Shown here one piece after another: positions 42,302-52,075 of a stretch of 64,000 nucleotides of DNA (position 1 is its first letter; each line of letters opens with the position of its first letter). Under the pieces are notes generated by a model. The model was not told the origin of the DNA, ran no database searches, and saw nothing but the letters and a program-made list of their open reading frames with translations. The position numbers and the translations under genes are program-made. This DNA comes from Octadecabacter antarcticus 307 (GTDB lineage Bacteria > Pseudomonadota > Alphaproteobacteria > Rhodobacterales > Rhodobacteraceae). Location of the stretch: NCBI RefSeq assembly GCF_000155675.2, contig NC_020911.1:486501-550500 (forward strand), given 5' to 3'.

Positions 42302-43327
42302 TTGCAGACCAGATCCAAACGCTCCCTCACGTTACGTGATGTCTCTGAGGCATCTGGCGTGAGCGAAATGACCGTCAGCCGTGTGCTTCGCAACAAAGGC
42401 GACGTCAGCGCCGCGACCCGTGAAAAAGTGCAGGAGGCTGCGCGTAGATTGGGCTACGTGCCCAACAAGATCGCGGGTGCATTGGCGTCGCAGCGGGTCA
42501 ATCTGGTGGCGGTGATCATCCCGTCCTTGGGCAATATGGTTTTCCCCGAGGTGCTGTCCGGTATCAGTGAAGAACTTGAAGGCACCGAACTACAGCCCGT
42601 CGTTGGCGTGACCGACTATCAGCCGGAAAAAGAAGAAAAGGTCTTGTTTGAGATGCTGTCATGGCGTCCGTCCGGTGTGATTATTGCGGGTCTTGAACAT
42701 TCCGACGCATCACGTGCAATGTTGAAACAGGCTGGAATTCCTGTGGTTGAGATAATGGATACCGATGGCGAGGCTGTGGACACGTCGGTCGGTATTTCGC
42801 ACCGTCGTGCCGGCCGTCTCATGGCCGAAGAAATCCTTAAGACAGGCTACAAACGCATTGGGTTCATGGGCACAAAAATGCCGCTCGATCACCGCGCACG
42901 CAAGCGGTTTGAGGGGTTCACGCAGACGCTCGCCAAGGGGGGCGTAGAGATTGCAGATCAGGAATTTTATTCCGGTGGATCCGCGCTTGCGAAGGGGCGT
43001 GAAATGACTGCCGCGATGCTTGAGCGCACTCCTGACCTCGATTTTCTATATTATTCTAACGATATGATCGGTGCAGGAGGTCTTCTTTACCTCCACGAAA
43101 AGGGCGCCGATATTCCAAAAAAGATCGGCCTTGCCGGTTTCAATGGCGTTGAGTTATTGGACGGGCTGCCGTTACAACTGGCCACAATGGATGCTTGTCG
43201 CCGTGAAATTGGCCAGACTGCCGCCCGCATCATCGCCGCACGCAACGCTGAAGGGGCGAGTGACGAAGGACAGGTTGTTGAACTGTCGCCAACGCTGTCG
43301 TTCGGTGACACATTGCGCAAGATTTAG
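42302..43327 (+). CDS. LacI-family transcriptional regulator (GntR-like)
   Basis: The 341-residue protein has an N-terminal LacI helix-turn-helix (LTLRDVSEASGVSEMTVSRVLRNKGDVSAATREKVQEAARRLGYVPN) and a periplasmic-binding-protein-like sensor domain (VNLVAVIIPSLGNMVFPEVLSGI, FLYYSNDMIGAGGLLYLHEKG). It resembles gluconate repressors. The start is TTG at 42302; no ATG gives the complete DNA-binding domain. No obvious target operon lies downstream other than one small gene, so it may act in trans. Confidence 0.88.
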   Translation: MQTRSKRSLTLRDVSEASGVSEMTVSRVLRNKGDVSAATREKVQEAARRLGYVPNKIAGALASQRVNLVAVIIPSLGNMVFPEVLSGISEELEGTELQPVVGVTDYQPEKEEKVLFEMLSWRPSGVIIAGLEHSDASRAMLKQAGIPVVEIMDTDGEAVDTSVGISHRRAGRLMAEEILKTGYKRIGFMGTKMPLDHRARKRFEGFTQTLAKGGVEIADQEFYSGGSALAKGREMTAAMLERTPDLDFLYYSNDMIGAGGLLYLHEKGADIPKKIGLAGFNGVELLDGLPLQLATMDACRREIGQTAARIIAARNAEGASDEGQVVELSPTLSFGDTLRKI

Positions 43328-43331
43328 TCCA

Positions 43332-43748
43332 TTGGCCGGAACAGAGTCCCTAAGCGGAAGTTGGACGGGTCGCTTTGACTACGACAACATCGTCCTTGGC
43401 ACACCGGTGTCCTTTGACGCGGTGCTGATCCAAACAGGGAGCACCCTTCGGGGTGAAGTCGTCGAACCCAATACCTTTCGCGCTGAAGCAACCGACACGC
43501 TGCTGGCGGTTCTGGCGGGGACCCGTAGCGGGTCAGCCGTTCAGCTTGTAAAGACCTACACAGATTTTGAAGGCTCCGACCATCCGCACTACGATGGCCA
43601 GGTGAACGCCACGGCAACGCGCATTACGGGTCGCTGGCATTTTCTAAACATGCCTGGCGTCAAAGGGACTTTTTTGCTTGCCCGCACTGCACAAGCAGCC
43701 GTACGCAAAACCGTCAAAGCCGCCGTGGAACTGGCAATTGAGGACTGA
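43332..43748 (+). CDS. Small protein of unknown function downstream of the LacI regulator
   Basis: The 138-residue frame starts with TTG at 43332, only 5 bp after the regulator stop. It reads ESLSGSWTGRFDYDNIVLGTPVSFDAVLIQTGSTLRGEVVEPN... and TRITGRWHFLNMPGVKGTFLLAR. Repeated short beta-strand patterns (GSWTGRFDY, LRGEVVEP, ITGRWHF) suggest a small lipocalin-like barrel. I do not know the family. Co-transcribed with the regulator. Confidence 0.65.
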   Translation: MAGTESLSGSWTGRFDYDNIVLGTPVSFDAVLIQTGSTLRGEVVEPNTFRAEATDTLLAVLAGTRSGSAVQLVKTYTDFEGSDHPHYDGQVNATATRITGRWHFLNMPGVKGTFLLARTAQAAVRKTVKAAVELAIED

Positions 43749-43814
43749 TGAGACGCAACAGAGCCACCTCAACCGTTACCTGCCACGTTTGAAAGTGTTG
43801 CGCTGTCAGAACGA

Positions 43815-45278
43815 TCAGCTTTTCAGATAGTCCTGCAGCGCAACCTCAGTACCGTCACGCCAAATCAGGTCAAGCCAACCCTTAAAACTGTCTGCGAAGC
43901 GTGCGTTTTGGCCAAGGTCGCCGTAGAATTTCCTCTGGTCAATCCAGACCTGAGGGGTGTCTTTGGCAGCTTGCGCTGCGGTGGCCAGACTGTCCCAAAA
44001 TGGATCATTTGGCGCGATTTCGCCACCGTCTTCGCGTGTGCCGTAGCACATGCGCGCCCAAAGGGCTTCAATCAGTGCGAGCCCGTCTAAAGGCGTGTCG
44101 TGTGCAAGGGCATCCCGAATAATCGGATGCAGAAAACCTGCATGACGCGACGATCCGTCAAATGCGACGCGGCGTGTGGTGTCGCGGATTTCTCGGTTGG
44201 CAAAGCGGCGTTCGATCAGATCAACGTAATCTAGCGGCGTCATGCCTGGAACCGCAGCAACATGGGGCACAATCTCTTCGGTCAGGATCTTGCGAAACAA
44301 GCCTTGTATTAATGGATGCGCCATAGTGCCCGCAATTGTGTCGACCGACAACATTTCACCCGGTGTCGCGATGATCTGATGACCAGCGTTAAGCTGGCGA
44401 AGCTTCATCGTCTCAAACGCGTGGACATCATTTGTAAACGTTGCGCCAGCCTTGTCCCAGTCGGGACGACCGGCACAAAAATTATCCTCAATGACCCATT
44501 GGCGGAAATTCTCATGGGTCACGGGCGCAGCGTCTTCGACGCCGAATTCAAGCGCCAAGGCCAGTTCAGCCGGACCAGTTGCAGGCACGATACAATCAAC
44601 CATCGCGTTCGGGAAGGTTACGTTTCGATCAATCCATTGGGCAAGGTCGGGGTCAATCAAGGTGGCGAGGCCAACGATAGCTTGATGCAGAATTTCACCG
44701 TTGCCTTGCAAGTTGTCACAGCTCTGGCAGGTGAACGGGCCAACATCAGCGGCGCGACGTTTGCCGAGGGCCGCAACGATGGCACCGAATGCCGTCATCG
44801 GCGTGGCCGGATTTGAAACGTCATGTTGGACGTCAGGGTGATCTGCATCAAAACTGCCAGCGCTGGATTGGTAATAGCCGCCTTCCGTGACCGTCAGGGC
44901 GACGATGCGTATTGCAGGTTCAGTCATATGCGCGATCAGGGGTGCGTTATCGGCAGCGATTGGGATGAACCCGATCATGGATCCGGTCACTTCGGCAGAT
45001 TTTCCGGACGGGTCCAGTTCGATCAGTGTGGTCAGGCAATCTTGCGCCAACAACCGTTCGCGCTGTGCTGAATCGGCCGGACGGACCCCCGCGCCAAGAA
45101 TGGCCCAGTCATGCGCCAGCCCAAGGTCCATCAAGCGGTGCAAATACCATGCCTGATGAGCGCGATGAAAATTGCCCAATCCGATATGTACGATGCCTGC
45201 GGATAGGTCCGCGCGGTCATACGAAGGCCCACGAACACCATCAGGTAGATCGGCCAAAGTCCCTAAATTCAGTTTCAT
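43815..45278 (-). CDS. mtlK: Mannitol/polyol 2-dehydrogenase
   Basis: The 487-residue long-chain polyol dehydrogenase has SAGIVHIGLGNFHRAHQAWYLHRLMD (nucleotide binding), IVALTVTEGGYY, FTCQSCDNLQGNG, FPNAMVDCIVPAT and the catalytic KLRQLNAGHQIIATPGEM. It oxidises mannitol (or arabitol/sorbitol) to the ketose. The ATG at 45278 overlaps the SDR stop as TGATG, implying coupling; an ATG at 45290 is an alternative. Last gene of the polyol operon. Confidence 0.93.
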   Translation of the reverse strand: MKLNLGTLADLPDGVRGPSYDRADLSAGIVHIGLGNFHRAHQAWYLHRLMDLGLAHDWAILGAGVRPADSAQRERLLAQDCLTTLIELDPSGKSAEVTGSMIGFIPIAADNAPLIAHMTEPAIRIVALTVTEGGYYQSSAGSFDADHPDVQHDVSNPATPMTAFGAIVAALGKRRAADVGPFTCQSCDNLQGNGEILHQAIVGLATLIDPDLAQWIDRNVTFPNAMVDCIVPATGPAELALALEFGVEDAAPVTHENFRQWVIEDNFCAGRPDWDKAGATFTNDVHAFETMKLRQLNAGHQIIATPGEMLSVDTIAGTMAHPLIQGLFRKILTEEIVPHVAAVPGMTPLDYVDLIERRFANREIRDTTRRVAFDGSSRHAGFLHPIIRDALAHDTPLDGLALIEALWARMCYGTREDGGEIAPNDPFWDSLATAAQAAKDTPQVWIDQRKFYGDLGQNARFADSFKGWLDLIWRDGTEVALQDYLKS

Positions 45279-46051
45279 CAACTCATCCATTGTCCGCCGT
45301 CGACGTTGTACGTCTGCGACACGATGTAATCGGATTCTGGCGATGCAAGGAAAATTGCCATGCCCGTCAAATCCGCTGGAACAGCAAAACGTCCCGCCGG
45401 AACAGAAGCCGCTACTTCGGCTTTTTTCTGCCCGGGTTTTTTGTTTTCTAGCTTGGCGAACATCGCATCGACGTGGTCCCAATGGTCACCGTCCACCACA
45501 CCAGGGGCGATCGCATTGACGTTGATGCCATGGCGGATCAAATCAAGGCCCGCAGATTGCGTCATCGAAATGACCGCTGCTTTGGTGGAACAATACACCA
45601 GCACCAACGGTTCACCGCGACGGCCCGCCTGCGATGCCATATTGATGATCTTACCGCCGTGACCCTGTTTGATCATCAGCGCGGCTGCGGCCTGCATCGT
45701 GAACAACGTGCCCGCGACATTGACCGCATACAGCTTGTCAAAGCTTGCGCGGGTAATACCGACAGTTTCGGCGGCATCGAACAACGCAGCATTGTTGATC
45801 AATATATCGAGCTTACCAGCATGCGTCACAACAGACGCGATCCCCGCGTCAATGCTGGCCTGATCTGACACATCAATCTGGACAGGATAGGCCGATCTTC
45901 CCAACGCTTCTGCGGTCTTTTTGGCCGCCTCAAAATTGATGTCAGCAATGGCAACGGTTGCGCCTTCGGCAATAAAGCCTTCGGCGAAACCACGGCCAAT
46001 ACCACGCGCCGACCCCGTAATCAGGGCCGATTTACCATCCAGTCGTTTCAT
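45278..46051 (-). CDS. smoS: Sorbitol (L-iditol 2-) dehydrogenase, SDR family
   Basis: This 257-residue classical SDR shows [38 protein letters not shown], the catalytic Ser of [25 protein letters not shown] with YxxxK, and the C-terminal [10 protein letters not shown]. The [19 protein letters not shown] stretch is typical of the Rhodobacter SmoS/PolS group that oxidises sorbitol to fructose. It overlaps the ATPase gene by 4 bp and mtlK by 1 bp. Confidence 0.92.
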   Translation of the reverse strand: MKRLDGKSALITGSARGIGRGFAEGFIAEGATVAIADINFEAAKKTAEALGRSAYPVQIDVSDQASIDAGIASVVTHAGKLDILINNAALFDAAETVGITRASFDKLYAVNVAGTLFTMQAAAALMIKQGHGGKIINMASQAGRRGEPLVLVYCSTKAAVISMTQSAGLDLIRHGINVNAIAPGVVDGDHWDHVDAMFAKLENKKPGQKKAEVAASVPAGRFAVPADLTGMAIFLASPESDYIVSQTYNVDGGQWMS

Positions 46052-47052
46052 GTGATGCGCAAGTCCTGCGCGTCAAACTTGTGCAACTGGTCCATCTGCG
46101 GCGTCAGATAGATCGTGTCGCCGTGACGGGCTTCTATGTCGCCAGAAATGCGAACTGTCATCATGTCCATTACGCCCGTGTCGTGGACGTGAATAAACGT
46201 ATCAGAACCGAGGTGTTCAGCAACGCCGACCTTGCCCTTCCACATGCCTTCGGTCTTTGAGACGGTCACATGTTCAGGACGTATACCAATGGTGGTTGCA
46301 CTATGTTTTGCCGCCTCTGGTCCTTCAATCTGGTTCATCTTGGGCGAACCGATGAAGCCCGCGACAAACTTGTTATGCGGCGTGTGGTACAGTTCAAGCG
46401 GGCTGCCGACCTGTTCGATTACGCCCGCCCGCAACACGACGATCTTGTCAGCCATTGTCATGGCTTCGACCTGATCGTGGGTCACGTAGATCATTGTGGT
46501 CTTCAGCTTTGCGTGAAGTTCCATAATCTCAAGGCGCATGCCGACGCGCAACGCGGCGTCGAGGTTGGACAGAGGTTCGTCAAACAGGAACGCCGCAGGT
46601 TCGCGCACAATCGCACGACCAATGGCCACACGCTGGCGCTGGCCACCGGACAGCTGGCCCGGCTTGCGGTCCAAATAATCAGTGAGGTTCAGCGCCGTCG
46701 CTGCCGCTTGGACCTTGGCGTCCTGCTGGGCCTGCGGCATCTTCGCCATGCGCAACGGAAACGCGATATTCTTGCGCACGGTCATATGCGGATACAAAGC
46801 ATAAGACTGAAAAACCATCGCAAGGCCGCGTTTGGCAGGCGAAATTTCGGTCACGTCTACACCGTCGATGCTAACGTTGCCGCCAGACGCTTCTTCGAGA
46901 CCCGCGATCAGGCGCAGCAGCGTGGACTTACCACAACCGGACGGGCCAACAAACACAACGAACTCGCCATCTTCGATGGTCAGGTCCAAGGGGGGGATGA
47001 CTTCAGCGTCGCCAAAGCTCTTGGTGATTTTATTGAGGGTAACGCTTCCCAT
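46048..47052 (-). CDS. smoK: Polyol ABC transporter ATPase (UgpC/MalK-type)
   Basis: The 334-residue ATPase has Walker [21 protein letters not shown], signature [19 protein letters not shown], Walker [17 protein letters not shown], the H-loop [15 protein letters not shown], and a C-terminal TOBE/OB regulatory domain (residues about 240-334) as in MalK-type importers. It energises uptake with the two permeases upstream. It overlaps smoS by 4 bp. Confidence 0.94.
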   Translation of the reverse strand: MGSVTLNKITKSFGDAEVIPPLDLTIEDGEFVVFVGPSGCGKSTLLRLIAGLEEASGGNVSIDGVDVTEISPAKRGLAMVFQSYALYPHMTVRKNIAFPLRMAKMPQAQQDAKVQAAATALNLTDYLDRKPGQLSGGQRQRVAIGRAIVREPAAFLFDEPLSNLDAALRVGMRLEIMELHAKLKTTMIYVTHDQVEAMTMADKIVVLRAGVIEQVGSPLELYHTPHNKFVAGFIGSPKMNQIEGPEAAKHSATTIGIRPEHVTVSKTEGMWKGKVGVAEHLGSDTFIHVHDTGVMDMMTVRISGDIEARHGDTIYLTPQMDQLHKFDAQDLRIT

Positions 47053-47062
47053 GATCCGCTCC

Positions 47063-47899
47063 TTATTTCACTGCGCCGAAGGTCAAGCCTTGGACCAATT
47101 GTTTCTGGCAGAACCAGCCCAATACGATGATTGGCCCGACCGCCGCTGTTGAGACCGCTGACAAGCGACCAAAAAACAAACCTTCCGGGGCACGGTTGCC
47201 CTCGATGAGTTTGGACAGGGTTGCCGCGTCGATTGTCGTAAGCCGAACCGTCCAGTACGCCTCATTCCAGCAAAAGATAAAAGTGAGCAGCGCCGTCGAT
47301 ACGATCCCACCCCATGCAAGTGGAATAAGGATTTCCTTAATCTCACCCCATGTGTTCAGACCATCCATTTGGCCCGCTTCGATGATGTCTCTGGGGATGT
47401 CTTTGAAGTAGGTGAACAACATCCAGATCACGATTGGCAGGTTGATCAGGCAGAGGACGACGATGACCAGAAAATGGGTGTCAAAGACGCCCAGAACGTT
47501 CTTTGTCAGGAACGTCATCGGGTACAACACGGCCGCCGCCGGAAGCATCTTGGTGGACAACATCCACATCAGGATGTCTTTGGTTCCGCGTGTCGGATTG
47601 AACGCCATTGCGTATGCACAGGGCACACCCACCACCAACGCGAAGGCCGTCGCGAAAACCGACGTGATGGCCGAATTGGTCGCAAAGCGCCAATAGTCAT
47701 AGTTTTCGGTCATGTTGGCATAATTTTCCAACGTCGGCGTGAACGAGAACAGGAATTCCGGCTTCACCGCATCCGCGTCCGTCTTGAAACTGGTCAACAC
47801 CATATAAAAGATCGGGAAGAAAAAGATCAGCGCGACGATCCACGCCACGGTTGGCCATGCGATCTTCGAGAACCGAGAAGTCTGTGCAACGATTGCCAT
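47063..47899 (-). CDS. smoG: Polyol ABC transporter permease (SmoG-like)
   Basis: The 278-residue inner-membrane permease has six predicted helices and the EAA loop [35 protein letters not shown], where the coupling helix contacts the ATPase. It is the MalG-type partner. Gaps of about 10 bp separate it from the neighbouring genes on both sides. Confidence 0.94.
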   Translation of the reverse strand: MAIVAQTSRFSKIAWPTVAWIVALIFFFPIFYMVLTSFKTDADAVKPEFLFSFTPTLENYANMTENYDYWRFATNSAITSVFATAFALVVGVPCAYAMAFNPTRGTKDILMWMLSTKMLPAAAVLYPMTFLTKNVLGVFDTHFLVIVVLCLINLPIVIWMLFTYFKDIPRDIIEAGQMDGLNTWGEIKEILIPLAWGGIVSTALLTFIFCWNEAYWTVRLTTIDAATLSKLIEGNRAPEGLFFGRLSAVSTAAVGPIIVLGWFCQKQLVQGLTFGAVK

Positions 47900-47910
47900 G
47901 GTCTGTCCCC

Positions 47911-48849
47911 TTATTCCATCAACGTCTTACCAACCATGCGCAGCAAAAAGATCGCTACGATGTTGGCTAGAATGACTGCGAAAATACCTGTGGCGCTTGC
48001 GGCACCGATGTTGTTGTTGGCGAATTCACCAATCAGATAAGGCAGGTTTTTGTTCCCATTGCCGCGACTGACAATTTCAATCTCTGCATAAAGTGACAGA
48101 TGGAAAATCGCCTGAATCATCACCACAATCGCCATAGGCCGGCCAAGGTGTGGCAGCGTCAGGAACCGGAATTGCGACCAGCGACTTGCACCATCCAGGA
48201 TGGCGGCCTCTTTTTGCTGTTGGTCTTCGGATTGCAGCGACGTCATGAAAATCAGCACTGCAAAGGGCGTCCACTGCCATGTCACCATCATGATAACGGC
48301 GATGGATGACGTTTGCGTGGCACGGAACGATATCGGTTCGAACACCGGCCACATATTAAAGAACCAGCCGACGATAGGCGCATCGCGCAGACCAGAAATC
48401 AGACCGTTGATGTTGTCGATTGCAATTCCTTGCAGACCCAGAACCGGATCAAGCAGCATGTTGATCCACAAAACAGCGTTCACAGCGGGCATCACGAAGA
48501 AAGGTGAAATCAGCAACACGCGCACGATACCCCGACCCGGGAACGAACGGTTAATCAACACGGCGATCAACACACCCAAAACAACGGTCAGCGTCAGAAT
48601 GCTTGTCACGATGAAAATGCTGTTTTTGACGGCGAACAAAAAGTCTTTTGAATTCAGAACGAATTCGTAATTGCCAAAGCCGCGCCAGTTGGACCACGAT
48701 GGCGACGTCCATTCAGGACGAACGGAACTGTTGAGAACGTATCGGATAAACGAATAGAAAAGCGTCAAACTCAGCGGGACAATCATCCAAATCAGCAGCA
48801 GGATAACTGCCGGCGTCTGGAGAAGGCGTGGGATTGTTCTATTGGCCAT
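47911..48849 (-). CDS. smoF: Polyol ABC transporter permease (SmoF-like)
   Basis: The 312-residue MalF-type permease has a short N-terminal helix (LLQTPAVILLLIWMIVPLSLTLFYSFIRY), further membrane helices and the coupling loop LQSEDQQQKEAAILDGASRWSQFRFLTLPHLGRPMAIV. It follows smoE after 165 bp that contain a hairpin, so its expression may be lower than that of the binding protein. Confidence 0.94.
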   Translation of the reverse strand: MANRTIPRLLQTPAVILLLIWMIVPLSLTLFYSFIRYVLNSSVRPEWTSPSWSNWRGFGNYEFVLNSKDFLFAVKNSIFIVTSILTLTVVLGVLIAVLINRSFPGRGIVRVLLISPFFVMPAVNAVLWINMLLDPVLGLQGIAIDNINGLISGLRDAPIVGWFFNMWPVFEPISFRATQTSSIAVIMMVTWQWTPFAVLIFMTSLQSEDQQQKEAAILDGASRWSQFRFLTLPHLGRPMAIVVMIQAIFHLSLYAEIEIVSRGNGNKNLPYLIGEFANNNIGAASATGIFAVILANIVAIFLLRMVGKTLME

Positions 48850-48968
48850 GGCGTCAGGACTTTCAACTTGTTGAAAAGCGCGTGGGTTATAGCGCTGCCG
48901 TCAGTCAACCAGTATTCTGGAAATCAGGCTCATCAAACGGCAGCAATCAGAAAATTTTACAAAAGATA

Positions 48969-48999
48969 GAGGAACCCGACGACAATGGCCGGGTTCCTC
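48969..48999 (-). terminator. Hairpin (attenuator/mRNA stabiliser) between smoE and smoF
   Basis: The minus-strand stem GAGGAACCCG pairs perfectly with CGGGTTCCTC around an 11-base loop, followed by TATCTTTTG. It lies just after the smoE stop inside the operon, the usual place for a partial terminator that raises binding-protein output relative to the permeases. Confidence 0.75.
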
Positions 49000-49014
49000 C
49001 GAAGTGTGACCAGC

Positions 49015-50313
49015 TTATTCGTAGTAGCCAGCTTCACGCATGATCGAGTCAGCAACAGCTTGGCCAGCTGCAAGTGCGTCTTCGACAGATTTCGCGCCGG
49101 ACAAAGCCGCTGCGATTTCTTGTGAAACAGCATTGCCCACTTCTGGGAACTCAGGGATCGCAGCAAACTGAACGCCAACGTATGGCTTCAGGTCTGTCGC
49201 TTCTGGTGCCGCAGAATCGATCGCCGCCATTTCAGCTTCTGCGAAAGGTGCAGCTGCCAAGAACTCAGGGATCTGATATGTAGATGCACGTGTCCCTGTT
49301 GGAACAGAACCCCAACCGAAGTCTGGGTGGTTGCCAACAGCTTGGATGTACTCTTTGGATGTTGCCCACTCGATGAAGTCGTGCGCAGCCTCAGAATTTG
49401 GCGAACCTGATGGAACAGCCATTGCCCAAGCCCAGAGCCAGTTCGCACCAACGGGATTACCAGCGTTTGGCGACTGTGCGTATGCAACGCCGTCAACTGT
49501 CAGGAAGGACGCAGCGATTGTCGCATCGATCCACAGACCACACTTGCCTTCGTTATAAAGCGCGAGGATTTCGTTAAAGGAGTTACCTTCAGAACCTGGA
49601 GGGCCGTATGTGCCCAGCAGTTCAACATAGAAGCTTACTGCAGCGTTCCACTCAGGTGTGTCCAGTGTTGGACGCATGTCCGCATCAAACCAAGACGCGC
49701 CAAAGGAGTTCGCCATTGTTGTGACGAATGCCATGCCGTCGCCCCAACCTGGCTTACCGCGCAAACAGGCACCGTAAAGGCCGTTGTCTGGGTCATGTAT
49801 GGCAGCTGCTGCTGCCATGATGTTGTCCCAGCTGTCGTTGTCTTCGATTGTCACGCCTGCAGCGTCCGTCAAATCCTTGCGGTACATCACCATCGAGGAT
49901 TCACCGTAGAACGGAGCCGCGTACAATGTGCCCTCGTGGGACAGACCATTGCGCATCGCTGGCAGCATATCATCGATGTCATAATCGTCGCTGAAGTTCA
50001 TTGGTTCGATCCAGCCAGCAGCGCCCCAGATTGGTGCTTCCTGCATGCCGATGTTGATGATGTCGTACTGGCCGCCACCTGTGGCGGTGTCGGATGTAAC
50101 CTGCTCGCGCAGCACGCCTTCTTCCAAAGCGACCCAGTTCAGAATAACACCGGTTTCTTCGGTGTAGGCTTCTGCAACAGATTGCATGTTGATCATGTGA
50201 CCGTTGTTGACGATCGCAATTGTCAGTTCTGCTGCATGACCGTCTGCGGCAGCGATGCCAGCAGTTAGGCCAAAGCTAACCGCAGTGGTCAGTAACGTTT
50301 TTGTAATAGACAT
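49015..50313 (-). CDS. smoE: Polyol ABC transporter substrate-binding protein
   Basis: The 432-residue periplasmic protein has a Sec signal (MSITKTLLTTAVSFGLTAGIAAA) and the family 1 solute-binding fold (ELTIAIVNNGHMINMQSVAEAY, TSDTATGGGQYDIINIGMQEAPIWGAAGWIEPM, GKCGLWIDATIAASFL). It binds sorbitol/mannitol-type polyols, inferred from the operon. First structural gene of the operon, with GGGAGGA as ribosome binding site and a palindromic operator directly upstream. Confidence 0.93.
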   Translation of the reverse strand: MSITKTLLTTAVSFGLTAGIAAADGHAAELTIAIVNNGHMINMQSVAEAYTEETGVILNWVALEEGVLREQVTSDTATGGGQYDIINIGMQEAPIWGAAGWIEPMNFSDDYDIDDMLPAMRNGLSHEGTLYAAPFYGESSMVMYRKDLTDAAGVTIEDNDSWDNIMAAAAAIHDPDNGLYGACLRGKPGWGDGMAFVTTMANSFGASWFDADMRPTLDTPEWNAAVSFYVELLGTYGPPGSEGNSFNEILALYNEGKCGLWIDATIAASFLTVDGVAYAQSPNAGNPVGANWLWAWAMAVPSGSPNSEAAHDFIEWATSKEYIQAVGNHPDFGWGSVPTGTRASTYQIPEFLAAAPFAEAEMAAIDSAAPEATDLKPYVGVQFAAIPEFPEVGNAVSQEIAAALSGAKSVEDALAAGQAVADSIMREAGYYE

Positions 50314-50326
50314 TGAAGTCCTCCCT

Positions 50327-50340
50327 TTTACACGTGTAAA
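50327..50340. promoter_or_regulatory. LacI-type operator upstream of smoE
   Basis: A perfect 14-bp palindrome, TTTACACGTGTAAA, stands just upstream of the smoE ribosome binding site. The same half-sites (TTTACA/TGTAAA) occur upstream of the adjacent lacI-type gene, so this is most likely the regulator's binding site blocking the operon. Confidence 0.85.
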
Positions 50341-50417
50341 GCGTGACGCTGCGGAAGCCCCAAGTCAAGAGAGTTTATTTTCTGCTCAATTTCTGCGCTG
50401 CGGCATGAAATTTCAGA

Positions 50418-51458
50418 CTATGCGGATTCGCGCAATTTCAGGTTTCCATCAAACAATGTGATTTCGGGGGTGTCATTCGTAACTTCCCCTCGAATGATCT
50501 GCAACAGCCGCGAAACTGCTTTCTTACCAATCGCATCGGTATTTTGCGCCACCGTCGTGAGTGCGGGGCTAAGATACGGACACAGTGGATTATCATCATG
50601 CCCAGCAATCCGAAGCCCGCCCTTGGTTGCGCTCCCCGGAACAAGACCATGCCGCGCCGCAGCACGAATTGCCCCCACCGCAACACGGTCATTAGTACAC
50701 ATAATCGACCGGTCCATCAGGCGGCCGCGCGCAAATTCCGCACCAAGAACGGCCTCACCATGTTCCTCGTAAAGCCAACTTTTTTGAATCAGTTCAGTCC
50801 CTATGATTTCGGGTACAAAGCCCAATTCTTTTGACTTATCCATGTAGGCCTTTTCGCGTTCCAGCGCATTGAAGTTGGACCCCCGCGGCATAGCAAGAAG
50901 GACCGGTGGTTCCCCGACCCGACACAAATATTCTGTAATAAGACCAGTGCTTTGGACATGGTTTGTGCCAACATAATCAACGTTTGGCATTGTCTTGGGG
51001 CGCGAATCCACCAAGACAAACGGCAGCCGCGATTTCAAGCGCAGGTGGACCTTTTGATCGCTGTGATCACCCAAAGGCATCACAACGGCACCGTCTACAC
51101 TCATCGACATAAACGTCTCAGCGGCGCGCGCTTCGATCGCGGGATCGGAATGCGAACACAGTGTAATGACTGTCATGCCCGCCTCCATCGCTGCAATCTC
51201 AATGGACTCCAGCAACTTATTGAAAAACAAGTCGTTCAGGTAGGGAATAATGACGCCAATGATGCCCGTCGACTTGCGATTCATCCGTGTGGCAAAGAAG
51301 TTCGGAACGTATTCAACGCGCTCCAGACCCTCTTCAATCCGCTTAACGGTCTCCGCTTTAACTCGGCTCGGATCCTGAAAAAAGCGTGAAAGTGTCGGCC
51401 GCGACACTCCAATCGCGACAGATAATTCACCCATAGTGTTGATGCGCGGCTTCATCAT
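50418..51458 (-). CDS. LacI-family repressor of the polyol operon
   Basis: The 346-residue protein has the N-terminal helix-turn-helix TMGELSVAIGVSRPTLSRFFQDPSRVKAETVKRIEEGLERVEYVPN and the sensor domain STGIIGVIIPYLNDLFFNKLLESIE, with MCTNDRVAVGAIRAAARHGL and LRIAGHDDNPLCPYLSPALTTV. It lies upstream of smoE on the same strand. TTTACA-TGTAAA palindromes lie both between it and smoE and upstream of its own start, so it probably represses the transport operon and itself, with a polyol as inducer. Confidence 0.92.
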   Translation of the reverse strand: MMKPRINTMGELSVAIGVSRPTLSRFFQDPSRVKAETVKRIEEGLERVEYVPNFFATRMNRKSTGIIGVIIPYLNDLFFNKLLESIEIAAMEAGMTVITLCSHSDPAIEARAAETFMSMSVDGAVVMPLGDHSDQKVHLRLKSRLPFVLVDSRPKTMPNVDYVGTNHVQSTGLITEYLCRVGEPPVLLAMPRGSNFNALEREKAYMDKSKELGFVPEIIGTELIQKSWLYEEHGEAVLGAEFARGRLMDRSIMCTNDRVAVGAIRAAARHGLVPGSATKGGLRIAGHDDNPLCPYLSPALTTVAQNTDAIGKKAVSRLLQIIRGEVTNDTPEITLFDGNLKLRESA

Positions 51459-51520
51459 AATTTCGTTCCTCCAACTTGAGTTCGCTTACCATAAACAGCG
51501 CCCAACGCATGTCGTTATAT

Positions 51521-51564
51521 TTTTACACCTGTAAAATACTAAGTCAAATCTTTTACATGTAAAG
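51521..51564. promoter_or_regulatory. Two operator palindromes upstream of the LacI-type repressor gene
   Basis: TTTTACACCTGTAAAA (51521-51536) and TTTACATGTAAA (51552-51563) share half-sites with the smoE operator; centre-to-centre spacing is about 29 bp. The second lacks the two central bases present in the other sites. This points to autoregulation of the repressor. Confidence 0.8.
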
Positions 51565-51628
51565 AACTCCACGATGGCAATCAGGCCAGTGGTTGCGCCC
51601 ATCAATGGAACTTTGTCGAATTTGGGTC

Positions 51629-51899
51629 TCAGGTATGCAGCACTGTCGCATTCGTATTGCCACCCCTCAGCACCTCTACGCGCCGCAATGGCTTGCTAAC
51701 ATGCATGCTCAGGCACACTCGCCATTTCATCGCGTAGCCCACAACCGTGCCCGGCGATGAGTTCAGGCGGGCAAGTACGTCCTGATATTTCGTGTAGGCC
51801 TCACCCAGTGTCTTTGCTTGATCTAACTTACGCTTGAGTTCAGCCAGCAAGTCCTGCCCCTGTCGCGCAGCTAGCTTATTCCTCTTCGCCTCATCCCAC
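51629..51899 (-). pseudogene. Unidentified gene fragment
   Basis: The open frame on the minus strand from 51899, with no start before the upstream TAG, reads WDEAKRNKLAARQGQDLLAELKRKLDQAKTLGEAYTKYQDVLARLNSSPGTVVGYAMKWRV and then an unconvincing tail. The helical, charged beginning looks protein-like, but I recognise no family. It may be a truncated gene at the edge of the IS-rich region. The rest of 51565-52075 shows no gene; a small inverted repeat (gagtggcgac-tgat-agtcactc) occurs near 52000. Confidence 0.3.
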
Positions 51900-52075
51900 T
51901 AATCAAGTCAGGGAGCATGGGCGGGTCAACTGCCCGACAGTGAGCTGGAAGTACACGAAAGGGGATCAGAAGGTGCAATGGACCTTTTAATCCTTGGTAG
52001 CGAGTGGCGACTGATAGTCACTCACCACAGATCCTGTGATCTACCGCAAGGGCATTCCAAAAAGCACTTTTAACT

